From a virus: a stretch of 42,556 nucleotides of DNA. The stretch is taken from the IMG/VR virus record IMGVR_UViG_3300021197_001217, positions 1 through 42,556 of that record; one strand, written 5' to 3'. The notes under the pieces are model-generated. The model saw only the letters and a list, made by a program, of their open reading frames with translations, was not told where the DNA came from and did not search any database. Numbering within the stretch: position 1 is the stretch's first letter; every line of letters starts with the position of its first letter. The position numbers were made by a program, and so were the translations under genes. Shown piece by piece: positions 15,075-21,364 of this stretch.

Positions 15075-16040
15075 TTATTTATTTAGTTTGACCATCCTAT
15101 CAAAGTACATTTTCATCTCGGACCAATTAAGTTCTCCGAATCCGTCATCACGCATCATCTTAAGGATATCGATGTAACTAAACTCGTGCTTGAAATTTTC
15201 CAGATTCCAGTCAACTTTTTGTTTAGACTGTAAGGACATGGTTGGCGAATAAAGCTGCATTAGCTTGTAGTTTTCCGCTACTATGTCTTGGCCCTCAATG
15301 ACTCTTTCATCTACCTTGAGTTTTCTCTTCTTTTCTACACAAGTATCCACGATATCTGAGAGAAAATAAGTCTTCGATTCTTTAAGGTAGGGAAAATTTT
15401 TGGCGACGGTCTTAAATCCTAATCCTCTGATACCTGGAAGGTTGTCTGAGTTATCACCAATGAGTGCTCTCGCTAACGCCATGTTGGTTGGGTGGATTGC
15501 ATATTCTTCAATAACTTTGCTTCTCGATACAAACTCATCCTTCACCGGTCTATATACCAGGGTGTAATCATCACATAGTTGAAGGAAATCCTTGTCATTA
15601 GAAACAATTACCTTCTGCCAACCATCATAGTAAGAGCAGCCAACAAGATACGAAATAACATCATCTGCCTCTATCTCAGGCACACACAGTTGCACAATGG
15701 GCATCTCATTGAAATACTCAACCGTCTTGCCTTGCTGCCAAACCTTGTTGATCATCTGTTCATCATCAGTAAGATTGTTTACATTTCTATTAAGACGGAT
15801 TGGCTTTCTGCCTTCTTTGTAGTTTGAGTTGATCTGCTTTCTCTTTCTCGACCCATTGGGGCCGTCCCAGACAATTACAATCTGGGACGGCTGTATCATA
15901 CGAATCATCTTTTGCAGGATCTTCATAGACCCTTTGATTCCACCAATGGGGTCACCATTCATAGAAAGAGAGGGATCAACAATATATGCTCTCAAAAACA
16001 TATTGAGAGCATCTATAATCATCACTCTATTTTCATTCAT
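15075..16040 (-). CDS. 5'-3' exonuclease / RNase H-like flap nuclease
   Basis: This 321-residue protein of the PolI N-terminal/T4 RNase H family removes RNA primers and 5' flaps. The metal-binding acidic residues of the PIN-like fold are visible: Asp10 (IIDALN), Asp59 (VWDGP), PEIEADDV (122-127), VSNDKDF (149-151) and GDNSDNLPGIRGLGFKT at 195-211. The last is the helix-hairpin-helix DNA-binding motif with two catalytic aspartates. The start overlaps the recombinase gene stop (ATGA). With the polymerase gene carrying no exonuclease domain, this gene supplies the 5' nuclease as a separate protein. Confidence 0.93.
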   Translation of the reverse strand: MNENRVMIIDALNMFLRAYIVDPSLSMNGDPIGGIKGSMKILQKMIRMIQPSQIVIVWDGPNGSRKRKQINSNYKEGRKPIRLNRNVNNLTDDEQMINKVWQQGKTVEYFNEMPIVQLCVPEIEADDVISYLVGCSYYDGWQKVIVSNDKDFLQLCDDYTLVYRPVKDEFVSRSKVIEEYAIHPTNMALARALIGDNSDNLPGIRGLGFKTVAKNFPYLKESKTYFLSDIVDTCVEKKRKLKVDERVIEGQDIVAENYKLMQLYSPTMSLQSKQKVDWNLENFKHEFSYIDILKMMRDDGFGELNWSEMKMYFDRMVKLNK

Positions 16041-17158
16041 GCTACCTCTTCGTCTGACTCATAGAAGCTAGAGGCATCACCCTCTTGCTTATCGAATTTA
16101 ACAATAACTTCTTTCTCGATGGCTTTCAGGACATTGGCTCTGAACTCTTCGTCTTCTCTCAAAAGGGTTACCCAGTTGGAAGAACGAAAGCGCTTATCGT
16201 ATCCATCAATTTCGAAGTTATACCAGCCTCCACCGCCACCTGAGAGCACAGGTGTTCCAGAAAGAGCATCAAGCCAAGACTCTTCGTCCTGAACTCCAAC
16301 TTCGTCGGTTCCCCATAGAATCTTGAAATTACATAAACGACCCTGAGTTCCGAAGCGGGACTTTTCAATCTTGGCCTTAACTTCTGAGCCTACTCTAAAT
16401 CCATTGTCTGCTACGACATAGGAAGCCTTCGCTTTGCGCCCTGTAAGCCAGATGCGGAGCGAATAGGAGTATGACATGGCCTTACCCCCTGGGGTAATGT
16501 AAGGGGTTGTCATGGCCTCTGCTGGCCTTCTAGTGATGTTTGCCTTTAACTGGTTAAGGACAAGCCAAGTTGCTTGTTTGTCCGCAATCGGAATTGCTAG
16601 CTTTGAACAAGCCTTAGCCAGGATTCTTGCCTTTACAGCCATTGAGGATTGAGGATTGAAGTCACCTTCAACATCTGAGACGGCAGGAGTAAACGCTAGT
16701 GAGTCCCAAACGAATAGAAGCCTATCATCATAGTCTCCCATTAGCTGTTCCATTACTTCTAGAACGAACTCTACCGATTGAGCTTGTACATAGATGAACT
16801 TGCCATCGGAAATGTCAACACCTGATCTAACTAAGAAGTTAGAATCAATCGCTGATTCCGAATCAAAGTAGACCGGGAGTATTCCTTTCTTTTGGGCGCT
16901 GGCGCAGACTTGTGCTGCTAAGAACGACTTACCGGTTGCTTCTAGTCCAGCAATCTCAGTAATCTTGCCTACAGGGATTCCTCCCCACTTACCCTTACAT
17001 GTAATTGCATCCAGCCATTTAGCACCAGTTGGAATCCAGTCAATTACATCTGTTGGGTTATCTTTCTCAAGGTCGTGAGCAACCTTTCTTCCTGCTATTT
17101 TATTGATTCTACCAAGTAGATCGGATGGGGATAGCTTTCCCGCTTTTGCTTTTGCCAT
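16037..17158 (-). CDS. RecA/UvsX-like recombinase
   Basis: This 373-residue ATP-dependent strand-exchange protein acts in phage recombination and recombination-dependent replication. Walker A is GLEATGKS at 71-78 and Walker B is LLFVWDS at 147-153. VLNQLKANITRRPAE and TPGGKAMSYSYSLRIWL match RecA L1/L2 and the following strand. The C-terminus is acidic (SSFYESDEEVA), as in RecA. The start follows AAGGAG. It is the first gene after a strong terminator and a good promoter, so it probably leads its own transcription unit with the exonuclease. Confidence 0.94.
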   Translation of the reverse strand: MAKAKAGKLSPSDLLGRINKIAGRKVAHDLEKDNPTDVIDWIPTGAKWLDAITCKGKWGGIPVGKITEIAGLEATGKSFLAAQVCASAQKKGILPVYFDSESAIDSNFLVRSGVDISDGKFIYVQAQSVEFVLEVMEQLMGDYDDRLLFVWDSLAFTPAVSDVEGDFNPQSSMAVKARILAKACSKLAIPIADKQATWLVLNQLKANITRRPAEAMTTPYITPGGKAMSYSYSLRIWLTGRKAKASYVVADNGFRVGSEVKAKIEKSRFGTQGRLCNFKILWGTDEVGVQDEESWLDALSGTPVLSGGGGGWYNFEIDGYDKRFRSSNWVTLLREDEEFRANVLKAIEKEVIVKFDKQEGDASSFYESDEEVA

Positions 17159-17243
17159 GTTTTTCTCCTTTTAGTCGTGAAACCGCTGTATATCGTTGTT
17201 TTACTTTTTTTATATTATAGATAGTGCAGCAGTGGCAATAGTA

Positions 17244-17271
17244 ATTATATCACTGTTGGTCAGAAAGTCAA
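17244..17271 (-). promoter_or_regulatory. Predicted sigma70-type promoter before the recombinase gene
   Basis: TTGACT (17271-17266), 16 bases, TATAAT (17249-17244), then TACTAT. It starts directly after the SSB terminator and leaves a leader of about 80 bases before the ATG. It is the best -10 match in the window. Confidence 0.85.
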
Positions 17272-17273
17272 AC

Positions 17274-17299
17274 AAAAAACCCCGCTCCGAAGAGCGGGG
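17274..17299 (-). terminator. Rho-independent terminator after the SSB gene
   Basis: On the minus strand CCCCGCTC, a TTCG tetraloop, GAGCGGGG and six T residues form an eight-pair GC-rich hairpin with U tract. It separates the SSB transcript from the recombinase promoter. Confidence 0.95.
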
Positions 17300-17318
17300 T
17301 TAAGCCAGTAAAAGGAGA

Positions 17319-18095
17319 TTACTTTCCAGCTAGTTCAGCAAAAGCTTGGTCAACGGCATTACCCTTGTTATTGTATGCAGTGGTCTCGGAGCTACGAGCT
17401 TCGGCAGAAGAGTCACCAGACATCATATTGTCAAGGATAACCCCAATCTCACGAGGAGTCTTACGCTTGTCAGCAAAGATCTTATCAAGAGTTGGCATCT
17501 TGTTCAAGATCTGACGGGCCTCGCCCTTGTTGGAAAGCAAGGGGGAAGTATTCCGACGCATCTTAAGAGTTGTCTGTGGGAATGCATTGGGCTTGTTAGG
17601 CTTGGTGTAAGTAAGGCCGATATCGGTCCCCTCATCGAGGTCGGTGATATCACCATACTCAGGGTCCAGCACATAACCAAGAAGCATCTCGTAAGCCTTC
17701 TTTCCATAGCCATAGTACTTGACACCTTCAGACTCATTTCCACGAACAACTACTGGAGAGAAGAAGCGGGGGCGAACAAAAAGCTGTTTAGCAAGCTCCT
17801 TGGTTGCTTCGTCCTTGGTCTCGGTATACTCCTTCCAAAGGGAAGAGGCGAACTCACAGATTGGACAATGTTCTCCTTCGTTACGCTTAGGACACAAAAT
17901 TCCTCCCTTGTGGTCGGGAAGATTATAGTGGAAGAAAACTTCCTTGAAGGGATCTCCATCAGGTGATGGTACGATACGAATATCCTGCTCACCTTCTTGT
18001 GGCCGAAAAAACGGGGAGTTAGCACCTCCACCCTTCTTGACCTCGCCCTTTAGTACGGCGAGCTTCTTACGCATTAGTTCTAGATTGATTGCCAT
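17319..18095 (-). CDS. Single-stranded DNA-binding protein (T4 gp32-like)
   Basis: This 258-residue protein coats ssDNA at the fork and assists recombination. A zinc subdomain like that of gp32 is present: His62-x5-Cys68-x8-Cys77-x2-Cys80 (DHKGGILCPKRNEGEHCPIC); in T4 gp32 the ligands are one His and three Cys in the same order. Upstream, SPFFRPQEGEQDIRIVPSPDG and later KYYGYGKKAYEMLL fit the OB-fold body. The C-terminus is not strongly acidic, unlike gp32. The start follows AAGGAGAAAAAGACA. The leader holds small hairpins that could allow autoregulation, as known for T4 gene 32, but this is speculative. Confidence 0.9.
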   Translation of the reverse strand: MAINLELMRKKLAVLKGEVKKGGGANSPFFRPQEGEQDIRIVPSPDGDPFKEVFFHYNLPDHKGGILCPKRNEGEHCPICEFASSLWKEYTETKDEATKELAKQLFVRPRFFSPVVVRGNESEGVKYYGYGKKAYEMLLGYVLDPEYGDITDLDEGTDIGLTYTKPNKPNAFPQTTLKMRRNTSPLLSNKGEARQILNKMPTLDKIFADKRKTPREIGVILDNMMSGDSSAEARSSETTAYNNKGNAVDQAFAELAGK

Positions 18096-18126
18096 TGTCT
18101 TTTTCTCCTTTTTATTATTAAAGACA

Positions 18127-18176
18127 CAGAGCGTTCCTCTGCGACTGGCTTAAACCCCTAAAAGCAATTAGGGGTT
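18127..18176 (-). other. Hairpins in the SSB leader
   Basis: On the minus strand AACCCCTAA/TTAGGGGTT (18176-18168 and 18161-18153) forms a nine-pair stem that includes the stop codon of the upstream gene, without a U tract. A small CAGAG/CTCTG stem (18127-18141) follows. It may be an mRNA processing or autoregulatory structure, or a weak terminator. Confidence 0.4.
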
Positions 18177-19007
18177 AGTTTGTATTGCATTAGTAAGGGC
18201 AATGCAAAACCCGAAATCATTTTCTGTTTTAGACTCATATATTGCATATGAGAGATTTTTAAAAGCGTTTCTTGGTTTGTTTTTTAAGGTATCTACCAAC
18301 TTCTTGTGGAGAGTACCATCTGTTTCCAAGCGGTCGCTCGTTATGCACACATAGTAACAGGTGTCACGGGCCATGTCAAGGTCATAGAACATTTTTTCTG
18401 ACAGGTTCTTTGGATTGATCAATCCAAATGTTCTGATTCTTTGGACCTCTGCTGGGCTGTTGAGATTACCGATTAGTGGCTTCTTATTAGCAAAGTAATT
18501 CATGTAATGAATCACGTAGTAAATAGTCTGGTTAAGGGTCAAAAAGTAGTTTTTGACCGGCACATTACCAATTATTTCTTCGACTTTTGTGTTGGAAATA
18601 ATGGTCATATTCTTAAATAAACCAGATCTTGTGTATTCTTGGAGGATACCAAATACTGCGTTTTCTTGCAGCTTGGCTTGGCCAGCCAAAAGCTCGATAT
18701 CAGGCTTAATATAGAAAATTTCTACATTTTTATCTTTAACTTGCTCAAGAATACCTAAAGCATAGTTAGCTGAGAAGGAGGACCCACAGAGGATGACCTG
18801 TATATGATCAGAGATGGCAGTCTTACATGCCGTCAGGTCGGGAATGTGATTTTCACATTGTTCAGGAGTTGACGCGGACTCTAACTGAATATGGTTGTCT
18901 GCATTCTCCTCTTGGGTCGAGAAGGTTAAGATATTATAGTTTTTATGCTCTTGAAACAGGGAGGCAATGTTTTTACCTGCCGTTCCGATACCAAAAATAG
19001 TAATCAT
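18168..19007 (-). CDS. Degenerate tubulin/FtsZ-like protein
   Basis: This gene encodes 279 residues. The order of segments follows the FtsZ fold: MITIFGIGTAGKNIASLF (compare FtsZ IKVIGVGGGGGNAV), ILTFSTQEE (VNTDAQ strand), IQVILCGSS followed by a helix and strand NVEIFYIKPD (compare GMGGGTGTG...LTVAVVTKPF), and MTIISNTKVEEIIGN (compare LITIPNDKLLKVLG). A long helix and a C-terminal CYYVCITSDRLE...SYAIYES...GFCIALT sheet complete it. The GGGTGTG phosphate loop is replaced by CGSSFSA, and the T7-loop NxDxxD is not intact, so GTP hydrolysis is doubtful. It overlaps the polymerase gene by four bases. The role is unknown; a replisome-associated or host-FtsZ-interacting role would be inference. Confidence 0.55.
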   Translation of the reverse strand: MITIFGIGTAGKNIASLFQEHKNYNILTFSTQEENADNHIQLESASTPEQCENHIPDLTACKTAISDHIQVILCGSSFSANYALGILEQVKDKNVEIFYIKPDIELLAGQAKLQENAVFGILQEYTRSGLFKNMTIISNTKVEEIIGNVPVKNYFLTLNQTIYYVIHYMNYFANKKPLIGNLNSPAEVQRIRTFGLINPKNLSEKMFYDLDMARDTCYYVCITSDRLETDGTLHKKLVDTLKNKPRNAFKNLSYAIYESKTENDFGFCIALTNAIQTNP

Positions 19008-20206
19008 ATGTTTAAATCTTTCATTTCTAGGTAGTTTTTGCCAGCAGTCGTGTTGGTAAGAAAATTGCCAAACTTTGTAGCGGCGAAAATAGACTTTATC
19101 TCTGGTAAAATGTCTTTATCTTCGTCAGAAAAGTCAATTACCACCTCATCATGCATGAGGTGGGAGACATAGGAGGCTCGGCCCTCCAACACCTTACTTA
19201 TAGCCACTGCCCGGTCTAGTGTCAAGTCATTTGTAGTGCTCTGTACAAGATAACTCAAAGCTTTTTGTTGGTCAACAATCATATCCCTATCAAAAGGATT
19301 GGTAATTATGCCATCAAAATAGAATTTATCTAGAACAGCCTTCCTGTCGTAAACAGAGTTTTCAAAGGTTGTATCATGTGGACTATAAAGCCAAGTAAAG
19401 AAGCCAACTTTTGCTTCTTCTCTATCGATCGACTTACGGCCCATCAAAGAGCCTCCAAAAAGGTGTCGTGAGTTCCATTCGTGGATATCTTCTTGTGGCT
19501 GCTCTTCCCCAAGAAGACCTAGAAAGGTTCTCACATCGGCACCATTGTAGTCAAACGATACAAACCAGTCGTTGTTAGGCTTCAGAAGCTTTCTGAGCTT
19601 CTTATCCATAGACATCAACCCAACCCCCTTGCTAGAGGTTGTAAGCCTTCCTGTGACCGTACCATAAAGATTATAATGCAAATATGGTGGCGTGTCAAGA
19701 ACAGTCTTGACTTGAGGTCTTGCTATGTAAGATATAAACAAACCTCTACAATCTTCTGTATTGAGATTAAGCTTTTGATTAGAAATATCAACAAGAAGTT
19801 CATGAATACTTGCTAGATGATCATGATTTTTTGGCTTCTTATGTGTGTCAAACACATGCTGAGAGATTTGATTTTTAATACCACACCAATCAAGAAGAAA
19901 CCTTTCTGGTACAAGATCAAAGAAACAAATTTCTTCCATTGGAACATTAGCAATACTGAAAGCTTTCAAGTATGCCTTGAATTTCCTAGAAAGACTCTTT
20001 AGCTCTGCCTGTAGTTCTTCTGGACAAGCTAAGTCTAGATCTTTGCCGTTAGCAAAGATCCAAGCATATTCAGTGTTTGACCTTCTGATCGAAGAAGAGG
20101 CTTTCCACGTCTTCGTTAGTTCTTGTGGAATACTATCAAAATTTAGCTTGCTATCTGCAAAGATACCAATGCATTCTTTTTTGTCATCAAGGGTTTGATA
20201 TAGCAT
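19004..20206 (-). CDS. Family A DNA polymerase, polymerase domain only
   Basis: This 400-residue replicative polymerase has PolI-type motifs: YGTVTGRLTTS at 181-191 (TGRLSS motif), motif A FDYNGADVRTF with catalytic Asp219, motif B DREEAKVGFFTWLYS (Arg262, Lys266, with Ser replacing the usual Gly after Tyr), LVQSTTNDLTLDRA (the QGTAAD segment) and motif C HDE at 352-354. There is no 3'-5' exonuclease domain, and the N-terminal 160 residues are too short for a full thumb plus exonuclease. A split family A polymerase is known from Rhodothermus phage RM378. The proofreading part would be encoded elsewhere. It starts two bases past a structural gene stop. Confidence 0.9.
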   Translation of the reverse strand: MLYQTLDDKKECIGIFADSKLNFDSIPQELTKTWKASSSIRRSNTEYAWIFANGKDLDLACPEELQAELKSLSRKFKAYLKAFSIANVPMEEICFFDLVPERFLLDWCGIKNQISQHVFDTHKKPKNHDHLASIHELLVDISNQKLNLNTEDCRGLFISYIARPQVKTVLDTPPYLHYNLYGTVTGRLTTSSKGVGLMSMDKKLRKLLKPNNDWFVSFDYNGADVRTFLGLLGEEQPQEDIHEWNSRHLFGGSLMGRKSIDREEAKVGFFTWLYSPHDTTFENSVYDRKAVLDKFYFDGIITNPFDRDMIVDQQKALSYLVQSTTNDLTLDRAVAISKVLEGRASYVSHLMHDEVVIDFSDEDKDILPEIKSIFAATKFGNFLTNTTAGKNYLEMKDLNI

Positions 20207-21364
20207 TTACCTTCCATTTTTTCTTACTAAAGAGCTTAACCCATAGGGATTGTTTGGCAATGATTTAATCTTATTTTCAAAGGTTGAAAGAAAAGTATTG
20301 AGATTCAAGTTAAAATCTTTTGTTTTCTGTAGGAAAAGATTGAATTCTTTTTCTTCTAAAGAATTATACCTCTCTTCATTTTTTCTTAAAAAGGCATAAA
20401 ATCTTAAATATTTCTCTCTATTAGAGAATCTAGTTTCTTCTTTCAATTGGCTTCTTGTTTTTAGAGGTAAGCCATTTTTTCTTGTAGTTAGATTCTTATA
20501 CAGACTTAGGATTTTTTCAAAAGTTAAATCATAATTTGATATATTTATACTTCTAAAACTTGTTGAAAATACTTGCTCTGTTGAGTTTATTCCGTAAGCA
20601 GATGCATACTTTAACATAATTGGTGACGCCAAATCAGCATATAATCTGTTGGGTGCATTTCTGTCAACCAAAAATCCATATTGCCTTGCAATTTCAACTA
20701 TTAACGGATAGTTGGGATCGGAAAGAAAAACATCTTCTTTCTCTTGGTCAACCGACAGATCTATGTTAGAAAATTGGACTGATAGTCCGCAAGACATTGG
20801 ATCTTGTTGTATACTTTTATGGAAGGCTACAAAACTATAAGGACTGTTAATTGCAAAATCTAAAATAAAAGGAGATACTTCTTGAAAAAAAGAATCAAAA
20901 TCAGTAATATTTAAAATTTTATTAGTTTCATATAGCTTATCTATAAAGATTTGATTCATTTGTATGGTATAGTCTTTATGGTTAGAAAACGGATCTGAAT
21001 AGCCTCGGTGAAACACCAGAGACTGTAGCTCACTGTCTGTTTGTCTAACCTTGTTGGCTGTCAAGGCTTGTTTCATAAATTGTCTGGTCATTGCATTTGC
21101 TGCATCTGCAACAAAATTAACTGCTCGCATTGGCCGACGTGTTTGATCAAAGCCCCTAAAGTCAGAAATAGAGTTTTTTTGAGGTACAACAAGATTTTGT
21201 CTTGTATCTATTCTGCCATAAAGACGTAATTCTCCTAAAGAGAAATCAGTTACATGATCAGTTCTTACATCAAGATTTCTAAAAGAGTTTATTGAATAAT
21301 TTGCTCTATCAAAGAAAGTTTTTAATGACTTATTAGAATTTTTACCATCAAATTTCCTACTCAT
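20207..21364 (-). CDS. Virion structural protein of unknown function
   Basis: This gene encodes 385 residues, mostly helical, with many Phe, Asn and Lys residues. It contains FVADAANAMTRQFMKQAL and YGFLVDRNAPNRLYADLASPIML. It lies directly after the putative baseplate hub gene, with a TAATG stop/start overlap, and before the polymerase, so it is the last gene of the tail block. I recognise no domain. A baseplate component is the most likely reading from position, but this is inference. Confidence 0.65.
   Translation of the reverse strand: MSRKFDGKNSNKSLKTFFDRANYSINSFRNLDVRTDHVTDFSLGELRLYGRIDTRQNLVVPQKNSISDFRGFDQTRRPMRAVNFVADAANAMTRQFMKQALTANKVRQTDSELQSLVFHRGYSDPFSNHKDYTIQMNQIFIDKLYETNKILNITDFDSFFQEVSPFILDFAINSPYSFVAFHKSIQQDPMSCGLSVQFSNIDLSVDQEKEDVFLSDPNYPLIVEIARQYGFLVDRNAPNRLYADLASPIMLKYASAYGINSTEQVFSTSFRSINISNYDLTFEKILSLYKNLTTRKNGLPLKTRSQLKEETRFSNREKYLRFYAFLRKNEERYNSLEEKEFNLFLQKTKDFNLNLNTFLSTFENKIKSLPNNPYGLSSLVRKNGR

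Noticed and set aside
18153-18176. Nine-pair hairpin read as a terminator between the tubulin-like and SSB genes
   Set aside because: There is no U tract after the stem and no promoter follows, so I list it only as a leader structure.
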